Shown piece after piece: positions 52,999 through 63,154 of a stretch of 64,000 nt of DNA. A model generated the notes under the pieces. That model did not search any database. It saw only the letters and a program-made list of their open reading frames with translations, and was not told the DNA's origin. Every line of letters begins with the position of its first letter. The stretch's first letter is position 1. The DNA is from Phycisphaerae bacterium (lineage in GTDB: Bacteria; Planctomycetota; Phycisphaerae; Sedimentisphaerales; SM23-30). A program made the translations under genes and the position numbers. The DNA is taken from contig JAEIOG010000002.1 of NCBI GenBank assembly GCA_016342495.1, positions 1 through 64,000 of the forward strand. The letters are read 5' to 3'.

Positions 52999-54462
52999 TT
53001 ATTTTTTAACCAGGTGTCTTGCCACTTTACAAAAGCCTTTGATATTTCTTTTAGCTTCATGCGGATTAGATATAGATTGAATAAATTTTTTCACTATGTA
53101 TTTTCGTCTCAGATAAAATGATCTTCTTGCATGGTCGCAAAACCCTACCACATCGCAGCCTTTAAGCCCAGGCAGGTCCACGACGCTATTGTGCATACCC
53201 TGGGGGGTAAGCCATTTATTAAAATTTGTGGTATTCAAATATTTATTTTCTTCTGCCCAGCTATACATCTGGGTTCCCGGATAAACAATCACCGGGAAAA
53301 ACTGAGCAGTGTCAGGGTCCAGTTCGATAGCCATATCTAATGTTTTTTGCATTAGCTCTGGAGTTTCACCCGGGTTGCCAAATACAAAGCAGCCATGCAC
53401 CAGCAATTTGGCTTTGCGTGCGTTGGCCATAAATTCCCGTCCCTGCTGAACCGTTGCGCGTTTATTAATATTTTTAAGGATTTCTTCATCGCCGCTTTCA
53501 AAGCCAGCGACCAGTAAACGGCAACCAGCCTTTTTCAATAGCTGCATGGTTTCAAAATCAAGATCGACGCGGGTATCACACCAGAAATCAATTTGATTGC
53601 CTTGCTCGATCAGAAGTTCGCAAGTTTTGCGGAGACGTTTAAGGTCACCGGTAAAGAGATCATCTTCAATGCCGATTTCCCGGACATCGGGTAGCTCTTT
53701 AGCAATATAAGCGAATTCCGCGGCGATATTTTCCGGAGAACGCATGCGATATTTACCGCGATGCATAACCTGTGGATACAAACACCACTTGCATCGATTA
53801 GTACAGCCACGTGAAGTGATGATCATAATCATCGGAAACTGGGCGGCAGAAAATACATAATCGCGAACATTTAGAAACTTTTTATAGACGCTGCTGACAA
53901 ATGGCAGGCTGTCCAAATCGCTGATGAGCTCACGGTCTGGGTTATTGATAATCTGGTCGCCGGATCGATATGAAATACCATCGACATTTTCAATACTTTT
54001 GCCATTCAGAACCGCCTGACAGATTTCCATTGAGGTAATATCATATTCACCCCTTGCAACAGCATCAATACGCTGATCGGCATTTAGTACATCACAAGCC
54101 ATCGCGGTAGCATGAGTGCCAACCATAATAACTTTGCAATCTTGAAATGCTTCTTTGATCGCACCGGCAGTAATAATATCTTCGTATATACTGGGTGTTG
54201 ATGTATCACAGAAAACTATATCAGGAGGACTTGCCTGTAGATACTGAACGGTTTCTCTAGCATTGAATTTTCGAGCCGCGGCATCCAGCAATTCGATATT
54301 AATTTTTTCAGTATCGCTATGCAATCTCTGCTGAGCGACGCCAGCGGCATAAGCAAGCCAGATCGGGTAATAGATAGTCCCGCTTTTGGTCACGGCGGGC
54401 GATCTGCTCGAACGTGAAAATGCTTTTTTATTAAATGGGCCGTTAAGATATATGATATTCAT
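52999..54462 (-). CDS. B12-binding-domain radical SAM protein
   Basis: 487 residues. N-terminal cobalamin-binding-like Rossmann domain (about 1-150; DIVFCDTSTPSIYEDIITAG, KVIMVGTHATAMACDVL). Radical SAM core with the cluster motif SRGCTNRCKWC (Cys 220, 224 and 227), GIEDDLFTGDLKRL, and LLVAGFESGDEEILKNINKR. C-terminal basic part. Family relatives act as class B methyltransferases or rearranging enzymes on sugars and lipids (for example in hopanoid and antibiotic pathways). 11 bp separates it from the preceding ligase gene. Exact reaction unknown. Confidence 0.92.
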   Translation of the reverse strand: MNIIYLNGPFNKKAFSRSSRSPAVTKSGTIYYPIWLAYAAGVAQQRLHSDTEKINIELLDAAARKFNARETVQYLQASPPDIVFCDTSTPSIYEDIITAGAIKEAFQDCKVIMVGTHATAMACDVLNADQRIDAVARGEYDITSMEICQAVLNGKSIENVDGISYRSGDQIINNPDRELISDLDSLPFVSSVYKKFLNVRDYVFSAAQFPMIMIITSRGCTNRCKWCLYPQVMHRGKYRMRSPENIAAEFAYIAKELPDVREIGIEDDLFTGDLKRLRKTCELLIEQGNQIDFWCDTRVDLDFETMQLLKKAGCRLLVAGFESGDEEILKNINKRATVQQGREFMANARKAKLLVHGCFVFGNPGETPELMQKTLDMAIELDPDTAQFFPVIVYPGTQMYSWAEENKYLNTTNFNKWLTPQGMHNSVVDLPGLKGCDVVGFCDHARRSFYLRRKYIVKKFIQSISNPHEAKRNIKGFCKVARHLVKK

Positions 54463-54473
54463 TGGTGCACTTT

Positions 54474-55907
54474 TTATTTATTAGTTTGAATAGAGTTAAC
54501 AGGAATAAAAACCATTGATGGATTTGGATATGTCCATAAATCACGGGCAGGAGCTTTATCCGGCTCGACGGCATAAGCACGACAGCCGGCAACTAACATA
54601 CCAGTCATAAACCAGAAATTAAGCGACCCGCCCGGCAGCATATAAGTATTATTAGCGATCCAGATAAACAATTGACAAATAGTTCCAATTAAGGCCCCGA
54701 CAATAACTGCAACAACCAGAGGATCTTGAATAAGTTTTAATTGCCGTCGAATATGGCGAACTAATGCCACAAGAATTAAAATGAACCCGACTACCCCGGG
54801 CAAACCGAGACGACAGAAAAGATTCAGCCAGAAGGAATTATAACCATTCCAGATACTGGTGGCTGGTATGATTTTTAAACTCCAGCCTAATTCCTGGACA
54901 TCTACTAATAACATTCGTCCCAGTCCACAACCAAGTGGGCTGGTTTCCAGCATTTGCCATGCCATACTGGGGAAATTAATTCGATGGTCTCCATGTAAAG
55001 CGTGAGTGCCAAACCTGGATTCAATATATCCATTTATCATTCCCCCACTAAACATAACTATAAATACGATAATCGCTGGTGCTGTAAATAATGTCCAGCG
55101 ACTACGCCATAGAAAAATCAAAAATGTCATTAATACCAGGCAAAGCAAACCGGCCCTTGAACCAGTAAAGACCAGACAGGTGACATTCAAAGCCACCACA
55201 ATAACAGCGATCACCCTGTTCCTGGGCGAAATATTTTTGCCAATAAACATCGCCAAGCCAATACCGATAAATACCAGTAATTGACAAGCTAATACATTTG
55301 GGTCACCATAACTGCTAAGAACACGTCGCATCGATTGAGAAGACACAATATATGAACTAGCGTTTTGTGTAGCAGAGTTATAAGTAAGTTTGTCAATTAA
55401 AATACTGCTGCCGATGAATTTCTGCGCGATGCCATAAATGCTGACTAAAATTGAAATTGTTAACAGCAGCCAGACAAATGACATGAAAAAATGCTTTTTA
55501 GCAAAGGCTTCACTAACATAGAAAAATATCCCTATGGAGTAAAGATACAGGAATAGTTCAATAAAAGCAATTTTGTAATGACTGCCATAACTAAGGCCAA
55601 CAAATAGTCCAATACCAGCTATTGCGGCATAAACCAGAAAAAACTTGCCATAACTTTTGTGGACTTTCTGGCGGTGATGGCATATTAATAGCCATTCCAT
55701 AATCAAAACCGCAGCTAAAATATGTGCCAGTGGCAAAGGCAAACCCACTGCCGGTACAAATATACCTGCCCGGGGAAGGCCAAACAACAATAAGGTCATT
55801 ATCAGTAGCCAGATTTCCGGGCTGCTTCTTGGTCTCAATGCGATAACACTGCTAATGGCTACCAAGCCAAGCAGTATCAATATTATTGGATCTGTGAAAA
55901 AAAACAT
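54474..55907 (-). CDS. O-antigen ligase/polymerase-like membrane protein
   Basis: 477 residues, about 11-12 membrane helices, with the Wzy_C/O-antigen ligase signature around TGSRAGLLCLVLMTFLIFLW. The large periplasmic loop (about residues 300-355; HALHGDHRINFPSMAWQMLE, TSPLGCGLGRMLLV) contains the conserved Gly-x-G-x. Probably the ligase or polymerase of a surface glycan. First gene of the leftward operon. The next gene follows after 11 bp. Confidence 0.9.
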   Translation of the reverse strand: MFFFTDPIILILLGLVAISSVIALRPRSSPEIWLLIMTLLLFGLPRAGIFVPAVGLPLPLAHILAAVLIMEWLLICHHRQKVHKSYGKFFLVYAAIAGIGLFVGLSYGSHYKIAFIELFLYLYSIGIFFYVSEAFAKKHFFMSFVWLLLTISILVSIYGIAQKFIGSSILIDKLTYNSATQNASSYIVSSQSMRRVLSSYGDPNVLACQLLVFIGIGLAMFIGKNISPRNRVIAVIVVALNVTCLVFTGSRAGLLCLVLMTFLIFLWRSRWTLFTAPAIIVFIVMFSGGMINGYIESRFGTHALHGDHRINFPSMAWQMLETSPLGCGLGRMLLVDVQELGWSLKIIPATSIWNGYNSFWLNLFCRLGLPGVVGFILILVALVRHIRRQLKLIQDPLVVAVIVGALIGTICQLFIWIANNTYMLPGGSLNFWFMTGMLVAGCRAYAVEPDKAPARDLWTYPNPSMVFIPVNSIQTNK

Positions 55908-56166
55908 AATAAATCCTGTAATAGTTTCATTAAAACATAAACAAATTCAGCCGAAACATCCCAAAGTTAAGTTCATCTGGTAATGTCTCATTGTCTAATT
56001 TATCGGTTTTATTGGCATTTAGGTTAATATTAAATAGCAAAGCTTTACCGATTAAAACAATTATAGGATATGGCGGGGATGTGAGGGGTAATTATCGGAC
56101 TAATGCTATTTTAGATATTTGTATAAAACAGGGATGGGTACAGAATTGAATTCCGCAGAAAAACGG

Positions 56167-57351
56167 CTAATCAGGCAATTTAGAGCTGTATTGTGGTTTC
56201 AATTTGATGGCAATTTTTATATCATCAAACTTGCCATTAAGTTCTTTGTACAGATTTTCTATGATAAACCGACTTTTTGACTTTGATAAATGGGGCTGGA
56301 CAATTAATGAAAAAATTGCCTTACTATTCTCGTCATGTCCGATAATACGCATGTCCTGAAAACCTTCGATATAATCATAGTTCTTAATTGCCTCTGCAAT
56401 TGTATCGTATAGCTTTTGATATTGAGGATGCTCGGTATTAATCGGATCAATGTGCACAACAACGTGCTGGCAGAGTTGTCGGGCCAATTCTCTTTCAACG
56501 TTTTCAGCTATGTCATGGAGGTCCATCGCCGATAGCTGAGACTGAACTTCAATATGCAATGAAATCATTCGAGTTTGTCCATATTGATGCACTATGACAT
56601 CATGAACAGCCTGAACACCTGGCACTCCATTAGCAATTTTGTCAATTTCTTCGATAACCTGCATTGATGGGCGCTGTCCCAGCAAAGGATGAATCGCCTG
56701 CTTGGCCAGCTTGTAGCCACACTGAACAACAATCCCAGCGACAACTAGCCCGGCGACGCCATCGACCCAGCCATAACCTTTATTGCTGCACCATATCGCA
56801 ATAACAACAAAAACCGTGGAAATCGCATCAGAACGATGATGCCACCCGTCAGCTTTTAAGGCCTGAGAATCCATTGCATTCCCTAATTCTATAGCAAAAC
56901 GACCCATTAACTCTTTTGCAATAATAGTTCCGATCATAATTACTAAAACCAAAAAGCTGACATGAGCGGTTGCCACTGGGTGGATAATTCGCATTGTCGA
57001 ACTTTTAAATAATTCAATACCTGCGACAATAAGGGTTATAGCCACTATGAGCCCGGCAATATGTTCTGCCTGACCATGCCCAAAAGGATGCTCGCGATCC
57101 CCTGGTTTACACGAAGCCTTAAAACCAATTAAAACCACAATAGAACTACCGCAATCACTTAAGGTATGGATGGCGTCGGCTACCAACGAAACACTATTAA
57201 GGACCAGTCCGATAATAAGTTTGATAATAAATAATACCAGATTGATAAAAATGCTTAGCCATGCCTGCATATTGCCATAATGACGGCGAACTTCCAGAAT
57301 GTGCATTTTATTTATGTCACTGCCGATGATTTTCTTAACGATAGCTTTCAT
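56167..57351 (-). CDS. Cation diffusion facilitator (CDF) metal exporter
   Basis: 394 residues from ATG 57,351 (the open frame extends to 57,438 with no family match; no strong ribosome site for either). Six helices of the CDF family with the metal pair DAIHTLSDCGSS (helix 2) and HHRSDAISTVFVV (helix 5), both HxxxD-type. A C-terminal cytoplasmic metallochaperone-like domain (AVHDVIVHQYGQTRMISLHI) is followed by a second, unusual extension (residues about 315-394; YDTIAEAIKNYDYIEGFQDM). Exports Zn, Mn or Fe. Single gene, own promoter. Confidence 0.92.
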   Translation of the reverse strand: MKAIVKKIIGSDINKMHILEVRRHYGNMQAWLSIFINLVLFIIKLIIGLVLNSVSLVADAIHTLSDCGSSIVVLIGFKASCKPGDREHPFGHGQAEHIAGLIVAITLIVAGIELFKSSTMRIIHPVATAHVSFLVLVIMIGTIIAKELMGRFAIELGNAMDSQALKADGWHHRSDAISTVFVVIAIWCSNKGYGWVDGVAGLVVAGIVVQCGYKLAKQAIHPLLGQRPSMQVIEEIDKIANGVPGVQAVHDVIVHQYGQTRMISLHIEVQSQLSAMDLHDIAENVERELARQLCQHVVVHIDPINTEHPQYQKLYDTIAEAIKNYDYIEGFQDMRIIGHDENSKAIFSLIVQPHLSKSKSRFIIENLYKELNGKFDDIKIAIKLKPQYSSKLPD

Positions 57352-57511
57352 ATAAACAATTATACCGCCAATATTATTGATTAGCAATAGTTTAACGCAA
57401 CTGCCACCAACGACCGATAACTGTTGACTTGTTGGCAATTATCACCTCATGATGCCAAATTTAACCAGAATTATGCCATATGTTGGGAAAAAACAACGCA
57501 TATGTTTGACT

Positions 57512-57540
57512 TTGACCTCATTGAATATTACCTATTATAT
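57512..57540 (+). promoter_or_regulatory. Possible promoter of the two-component pair
   Basis: TTGACC (57,512-57,517), 17-bp spacer, TTATAT (57,535-57,540), about 50 bp before the kinase start. Confidence 0.4.
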
Positions 57541-57591
57541 AGAGTTTCAATAATTATTAGGAAATTTACGCAAGGAACCCATTAGCAATAT

Positions 57592-58734
57592 ATGTATGAG
57601 ATCCCAGAAAAACTTGAAAGCCCAGAGCTGGCAGGAATTCATTTTGATACGGTCGCTTTTGATCTCATCAGAAATATGCCAATGGGTGTGATCGCCTTTG
57701 ACGCAAATTTAATCATTAGCGACAGCAACCATCAAGGTCAGGATATTTTACATTGTCAAAAGCATCAAAATATCGCCGCAATCTTAACAGCTGCTACAGG
57801 CCATAATTGCGATACGGACTGGGTTGAAATAATATCAAATGCATTGCAGGGAACAAAATCAGTTACCTTTGACGATCTTGAATTCAAGAATAACGATGTC
57901 GATCTGGTACTGCGAATCATTTGCATACCGATGAAAACTGAATATGACCATGAATGCCCTGGCGGTGTTTTCTTAGTTGAAGACATTACCAGTTATGTAA
58001 GAATGCAGCAAGAGTTGGCAATGACCGAAAAATTAGCTTCGGTTGGCAAGCTTGCAGCTAAGGTTGCCCATGAACTCAATAATCCGCTGGATGGCATTTT
58101 ACGTTATTTGAATTTAGCGGTCCGGGTCTTACAGGAATCAAATCAGGACCAGCCCATAAAATATTTAGAGCAATGCCAAAAAGGCGTGCTACGTATGGCC
58201 AAGATTGTAAATGAGTTGCTGGACTTTTCACGCAGCAGCACCCAGGCGACCCAGCAGGCTAATATAAATGACATTATCGTCGATGCTATTAAATCGATGC
58301 AGCCTTTGGCCAATGATAAGAAAATTATAATTAAGCAAAATCTCGCTGACAATATGCCTTCTATTCGTAGTGGCAACCTGTTTCAGGTATTTACCAATCT
58401 CATCAAAAATGCGATTGACGCAATGCGATATGACGGCAGTATCAGCATCAACAGCAATATCATTAATAATAATATAGTCATTGCTTTTGCCGACACCGGC
58501 GCTGGCATCGACGATGATATTGTCGACAAAATTTTTGAACCTTTCTTTACTACCAAAGAAAGCGGCAAAGGCACAGGTTTGGGCCTGGCCATCTGCAAAG
58601 ATATTGTTCAGCGTTATAATGGAACCATAATCGCAAAAAATAAAACCGACAGAACCGGTACAATATTTACAATTAATATCCCCATACAAAGTACCAGCTG
58701 GGTCAAGGGTCAAGAAAATTACCGAGGAAAATAA
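57592..58734 (+). CDS. Sensor histidine kinase (PAS, HisKA, HATPase), NtrB-like
   Basis: 380 residues, no membrane segment. PAS domain near residues 20-135 ([38 protein letters not shown]). HisKA with His160 in [16 protein letters not shown]. HATPase with N box [11 protein letters not shown]1 [19 protein letters not shown]2 [10 protein letters not shown]. Cytoplasmic signal, unknown. The stop is overlapped by the start of the NtrC-type regulator, the usual kinase-regulator coupling. Confidence 0.95.
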   Translation: MYEIPEKLESPELAGIHFDTVAFDLIRNMPMGVIAFDANLIISDSNHQGQDILHCQKHQNIAAILTAATGHNCDTDWVEIISNALQGTKSVTFDDLEFKNNDVDLVLRIICIPMKTEYDHECPGGVFLVEDITSYVRMQQELAMTEKLASVGKLAAKVAHELNNPLDGILRYLNLAVRVLQESNQDQPIKYLEQCQKGVLRMAKIVNELLDFSRSSTQATQQANINDIIVDAIKSMQPLANDKKIIIKQNLADNMPSIRSGNLFQVFTNLIKNAIDAMRYDGSISINSNIINNNIVIAFADTGAGIDDDIVDKIFEPFFTTKESGKGTGLGLAICKDIVQRYNGTIIAKNKTDRTGTIFTINIPIQSTSWVKGQENYRGK

Positions 58735-60134
58735 TGGATAATAAATCAATACTTGTCGTCGATGATGAAATGATAATTAGAGATTCGCTTTGTGAATTTC
58801 TTAAACTTGAAGGCTACCATTGCAATAGCGCCGACAGTTTCAAAAATGCCTTAGTACAGCTCGAACAGCATCCATACAACATGGTTATTACCGATGTCAA
58901 TATGCCCGAAGCTGATGGCTTTGAATTATTGCGCGTCGTTCGCAAACGATATCCTGATATTGCTATCGTCGTTATCACTGGCTATGGCACTATCGAAAGT
59001 GCGATAGGCGCTATTAAAGCCGGGGCATTCAATTATCTCACCAAGCCTATTGTCGATGACGAAATTCGTGTTATTGTCTCAAAAGCATTGGAACAGCAGG
59101 CACTGCTCAGCGAAAACAAACAATTGAAACAAAAGCTTTCCAATCGCTATGGCATGGAAAACATCATCGGCACCGACTACAAAATGCTCAAAGTTTTTGA
59201 TATGGTCGAAGCTGTTGCACAAAGCAAAGCAACCGTGCTGCTATCGGGACAGAGTGGAACAGGCAAAAGCATTATCGCCCGTGCGATCCATCAGCGTTCA
59301 GACCGAATGACAAAACCTTTTGTCGAGCTAAGCTGTGGCTCACTGCCGGAAACATTATTGGAAAGTGAACTATTTGGCCATGTCAAAGGCTCCTTTACCG
59401 GCGCTGCCAGTGACAAGCAAGGTAAGTTTTTATCCGCTGATGGCGGCACACTATTTTTAGATGAGATTAATTCAGCGACACCTGGTTTACAAATGAAACT
59501 CTTGCGGGTCATTCAGGAACGTCAGTTCGAACCGGTTGGCAGCAATGAAACCAAAACCGTTGATGTGCGTTTGGTCCTTGCCACAAATAGAGACCTGCAA
59601 CAGCAAGTTCGCGAAGGCAAATTCCGTGAAGACCTTTATTATCGAATTAATGTTGTCAATATTGACCTGCCATCATTAGCTCAGCGTATCACCGACGTTC
59701 CAGTATTAGCTGAACATTTCCTGCAAAATATGTCATTAGTCCATGGCCGGGAAAAACATGGATTCACCGAAAAAGCGATGGCAAAACTGGAAGATTACCA
59801 TTGGCCCGGCAATGTTCGCGAACTGGAAAATGTTGTCGAAAGAGCAGTAGTTCTAAGCACAGGATATTATATCGACATTATCGATCTGCCCCCACATATT
59901 GCCCAGCCCGCCAATGGCACAATTATCAATGACTACAGTGCTATGACATTAAAGCAGGCTTTAGAGGAACCGGAAAAAAGAATCATCGAAGCCGCTCTGA
60001 AAAAGAATAATTTTAATCGCCAGGCAACCGCCGATACGCTGGGAATTAATCGAACGACACTTTACAAAAAAATGAAAAGCTATCAACTCGATATGGATAA
60101 CGAATTCGCTAAATCACAAATAATTGATTATTAA
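58734..60134 (+). CDS. NtrC-family sigma-54-dependent response regulator
   Basis: 466 residues. Receiver with Asp54 (VITDVNMPEADG), sigma-54 AAA+ domain with Walker A GQSGTGKS (about 172-179), the sigma-54-contacting loop GSFTGA (about 219-224; the usual GAFTGA with Ser, so still a plausible sigma-54 activator), Walker B GGTLFLDEI, and a Fis-type HTH at the C terminus (ATADTLGINRTTLYKKMKSY). It activates sigma-54 promoters when phosphorylated by the upstream kinase. Targets unknown; rpoN is not in the window. Its stop is followed by a terminator. Confidence 0.96.
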   Translation: MDNKSILVVDDEMIIRDSLCEFLKLEGYHCNSADSFKNALVQLEQHPYNMVITDVNMPEADGFELLRVVRKRYPDIAIVVITGYGTIESAIGAIKAGAFNYLTKPIVDDEIRVIVSKALEQQALLSENKQLKQKLSNRYGMENIIGTDYKMLKVFDMVEAVAQSKATVLLSGQSGTGKSIIARAIHQRSDRMTKPFVELSCGSLPETLLESELFGHVKGSFTGAASDKQGKFLSADGGTLFLDEINSATPGLQMKLLRVIQERQFEPVGSNETKTVDVRLVLATNRDLQQQVREGKFREDLYYRINVVNIDLPSLAQRITDVPVLAEHFLQNMSLVHGREKHGFTEKAMAKLEDYHWPGNVRELENVVERAVVLSTGYYIDIIDLPPHIAQPANGTIINDYSAMTLKQALEEPEKRIIEAALKKNNFNRQATADTLGINRTTLYKKMKSYQLDMDNEFAKSQIIDY

Positions 60135-60163
60135 TGAATATCGGAAGCTGTCAGGTTATATTA

Positions 60164-60202
60164 TAAAAAAACCCTCGATTTTACACCGAGGGTTTTTTTA
60201 TT
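60164..60202. terminator. Bidirectional terminator between the NtrC-type gene and GH20
   Basis: AACCCTCG (60,170-60,177) pairs with CGAGGGTT (60,187-60,194), with A and T runs on the two sides, 30 bp after the regulator stop and before the convergent hexosaminidase end. Confidence 0.9.
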
Positions 60203-60222
60203 TTTAAGAACAATTGTGTGAT

Positions 60223-62532
60223 TTAATTGGTAAACAAAACCTTTGCGGGTATATTTTGTTTTTTGACGCCTGGGCCTTCATAAACAACTTTTAGCGATTC
60301 GGCTTCGCCCGCTTCAAAATATCCCACGTGGATTTTATGCATACCTTTTTGCAATAGCACCTGACCACGAACCAGGTCACCGCCACCATGCAAACCATCA
60401 TTATCGACGATCTTGGCCCCATCAATATACAGCACGCTACCATCATCACTGCTGGTATAGAAAGTATAAATGCCATCGGTTTCGATTTTGATATAGCCAT
60501 CATATGCGACCGCAAAATTGTCAGGACGTGATTGTGGCAGAGCAAAATCTTTTTGCACACCGGTTTTTTTAGCAGTCATATTTTTGAAATCCGGTACTTT
60601 ATTCAAACTGCCAGTTTCATAATATGCAAATGTTATACCGGGTTTTACGACACCGGGATCAACAGCTTTTTGCATGGTCTGCTTTCTAAAGTTTCCAGTT
60701 ACTATTGGGCTAAGCTTGCCGGATTTCGTTACCGTGCGGGCCTTGATTGTCATATTTGAATCAACTTTCAGCGGGCCTTTGAAAACTGGAGACTTGGCTG
60801 TTGGTTCGTTGCCATCAGTTGTATAGCGAACAGTTGCTCCTGCGATTGAAGCGGTTAAATCAATAGTTACATCCTTTTCAAAAACATAGCTTTTCTGCAG
60901 TCCAGCTGGGCCGGGCAAACGGTAATTCGCACCGATATAATCCAGACGACTAAGGTGATAAGCTAAGCGTTTACTGAAATCTTCATAATTCTTATTTTCT
61001 TTTTTACTCCAGACCACTTCAGCCAGTGCACATGCTCGCGGCAGCAGCATATATTCTACCTGGGCAAAATTAGGAATATATTCGGTCCAGATATTAGCCT
61101 GAGCACCTAAGATATGCTTTGCCTGCTGGGCGTTAAGCACTGCGGGAATTGGTTCATAACTGTAAACTTTTTCCAGAGGTAAAAATCCGCCAATGGCCAA
61201 TGGTTCATTTGCGGGTGTTCCCTGATAATGATCAAAATAGCAATGGCTGTTAGGAGTCATAATAACATCATGGCCTTCTTTAGCCGCGGCGATACCGCCA
61301 GCTTCGCCCCGCCAGCTCATCACAGTTGCCTCTGGAGCCAGGCCACCTTCGAGAATTTCATCCCAGCCGATAATTTTGCGGCCTTTACTATTTAAGAATT
61401 TTTCGATACGTTTGATAAAATAACTTTGCAGTTCATGTTCATTATGCAGACCTTCATCCTTGATACGCTTTTGACATTTGGGACATACCTTCCAGCTGGC
61501 CTTGGGACATTCATCGCCACCGATATGGATATAGGTACCTGGGAAAAGATCTATTACTTCGGTAAGAACATCTTGTAAGAATTCAAAAGTCTTTTCATCA
61601 CCGGCACAGTAAACTTCCTTAAATACACCCCAGGTTTGAGCAACTTTATAAGGGCCACCGGTACAGCCCAATTCTGGATAAGCCGCCAACGCTGCCAGTG
61701 AATGACCCGGTAATTCGATTTCAGGGATAACAGTCACATAACGCTCTGCTGCATATTTTACAACATCACGAATTTCATCCTGAGTATAAAAACCGCCATG
61801 TTTTTTGCCATCATATTTACCTGTATTCTTACCGATAACAGTCTGGTCACGCCAGGCAGAAATTTCAGTGAGCTTAGGATACTTTTTGATTTCGATACGC
61901 CAACCCTGATCTTCTGTCAGATGCCAATGGAAACGATTCATCTTGTGCATGGCCAAATAATCAATATATTTTTTGACTGAAGCGGCATCTTCAAAATGGC
62001 GGGCAACATCTAAATGCATCCCGCGATATCCAAAGCGTGGCTGGTCCTGAATTCGCACCGGCGGGACAGTCCACTTTATATTTTTGACTTTGGTTTTGCT
62101 TTCGATTTCAGCTGGCAATAATTGACGAAGGGTCTGGCAGCCATAAAATACGCCCTGGGCGGTTTTTGCCGAAATCGCGACCCCAAATGGCGTGGTCGAA
62201 AGGAAATAGCCTTCATCGCCAATATCAGTTTTAGGCTTTTTAGTCACAGCCAAAATAATCATTCCACCGCTTAAGTCTTTCAAGTCTTTCTGATCGATAA
62301 CCTTTAAATCAAAGCCGGTAGCTGGCTTAATCAGCTTTGCGAAATATTTACCCACTGGTGCAGTCATTTCATCAACAATAATTTTGGTTGAACTGGTTAT
62401 GACAAAATCGCTACCTTCAATTTCAGTAATCTTATCAGGTCTGGGAATAATATTAATATTTTCCAGTGCCGCAAAACCCGGACCAGTTAGTAATAACAAT
62501 AATACAACAATAGTCAATAAAACTCTTCGCAT
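60223..62532 (-). CDS. GH20 beta-N-acetylhexosaminidase, secreted, with PA14 domain
   Basis: 769 residues from ATG 62,532 (GGAGG 7 bases upstream; the open frame reaches 62,577). Signal peptide MRRVLLTIVVLLLLLTGPGF. Chitobiase-like N-terminal domain (Glyco_hydro_20b), GH20 catalytic barrel with the DE pair Asp340-Glu341 in HIGGDECPK, and tryptophans in MSWRGEAGGI and QANIWTEYI. It is followed by a CHB_HEX C-terminal beta domain (TVRYTTDGNEPTAKSPVF) and a C-terminal PA14 carbohydrate-binding domain (DGIYTFYTSSDDGSVLYIDG). Cleaves terminal GlcNAc or GalNAc from chitin or glycans outside the cell. 34 bp after the asparaginase-like gene. Confidence 0.95.
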   Translation of the reverse strand: MRRVLLTIVVLLLLLTGPGFAALENINIIPRPDKITEIEGSDFVITSSTKIIVDEMTAPVGKYFAKLIKPATGFDLKVIDQKDLKDLSGGMIILAVTKKPKTDIGDEGYFLSTTPFGVAISAKTAQGVFYGCQTLRQLLPAEIESKTKVKNIKWTVPPVRIQDQPRFGYRGMHLDVARHFEDAASVKKYIDYLAMHKMNRFHWHLTEDQGWRIEIKKYPKLTEISAWRDQTVIGKNTGKYDGKKHGGFYTQDEIRDVVKYAAERYVTVIPEIELPGHSLAALAAYPELGCTGGPYKVAQTWGVFKEVYCAGDEKTFEFLQDVLTEVIDLFPGTYIHIGGDECPKASWKVCPKCQKRIKDEGLHNEHELQSYFIKRIEKFLNSKGRKIIGWDEILEGGLAPEATVMSWRGEAGGIAAAKEGHDVIMTPNSHCYFDHYQGTPANEPLAIGGFLPLEKVYSYEPIPAVLNAQQAKHILGAQANIWTEYIPNFAQVEYMLLPRACALAEVVWSKKENKNYEDFSKRLAYHLSRLDYIGANYRLPGPAGLQKSYVFEKDVTIDLTASIAGATVRYTTDGNEPTAKSPVFKGPLKVDSNMTIKARTVTKSGKLSPIVTGNFRKQTMQKAVDPGVVKPGITFAYYETGSLNKVPDFKNMTAKKTGVQKDFALPQSRPDNFAVAYDGYIKIETDGIYTFYTSSDDGSVLYIDGAKIVDNDGLHGGGDLVRGQVLLQKGMHKIHVGYFEAGEAESLKVVYEGPGVKKQNIPAKVLFTN

Positions 62533-62566
62533 AACAATGCCTCCAAAAAAAATTAATTTTATACCT

Positions 62567-63067
62567 TTAATTCTCAATTATCATTTCAATATCTTCAAAC
62601 CTGGCAAGCTGGACATTTTTGCAAACCTTGTCAGCATCAAACACCCTGCCACTCATCGCGATATATACGCCTGGACCTTTGCATTGGACCGCCGCTACCG
62701 CCAACCCTAAATTAAATTCAGCATCGGTAAATTTGAACCTTGCCGGCGACAATGCCCCGGTCAGCACAATTGTTTTACCTTTTATCTCCGATAGCTTCAG
62801 GGCACTTTTAACCATAGTATCGGTGCCATGCGTTACCACAATATATTTATTTTCGTCAGCGGCGACTCTGTCAAATAGCAGTTGCCGGTCTGCGTCTGTC
62901 ATTTCCAGGCTGTCCTTTTGCATAATCGATTCACTTTCATATTCGAAAGTTATATTTGCTTCTTCCAGCAAACCAATCAATTGCGGACTACCTATCTGAT
63001 ATTCACTTTTCGCATCGAAATATATTTTATCGATTGTACCACCAACCGAGAAAAACTTAATTTTCAT
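62567..63067 (-). CDS. Single-domain L-asparaginase N-terminal homologue
   Basis: 166 residues from ATG 63,067 (GGAGA 6 bases upstream). It covers the N-terminal domain of L-asparaginase only: GGTID with catalytic Thr11, VTHGTDTM with the second Thr and Asp, VLTGALSPARFKFTDAEFNL. Classical asparaginases are about 330 residues with a C-terminal domain that completes the active site from a neighbouring subunit; that domain is absent and no frame after the stop supplies it. It could be a domain-only enzyme acting as an oligomer or a non-asparaginase relative. Sits between purD and GH20 on the same strand. Confidence 0.85.
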   Translation of the reverse strand: MKIKFFSVGGTIDKIYFDAKSEYQIGSPQLIGLLEEANITFEYESESIMQKDSLEMTDADRQLLFDRVAADENKYIVVTHGTDTMVKSALKLSEIKGKTIVLTGALSPARFKFTDAEFNLGLAVAAVQCKGPGVYIAMSGRVFDADKVCKNVQLARFEDIEMIIEN

Positions 63068-63112
63068 AACCATTCTCCACTAGCTTAACAAAATATGAAT
63101 CGCAAGATACAT

Positions 63113-63143
63113 GGTAGGATGGGACCTGCCCATGTTGATAAAA
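63113..63143. repeat. GGTAGGATGGGC-type repeat (family A), copy 5
   Basis: GGTAGGATGGGACCTGCCCA followed by TGTTGATAAAAC; in the 87-bp gap between purD and the asparaginase-like gene. Confidence 0.75.
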
Positions 63144-63154
63144 CTAAAATATTG

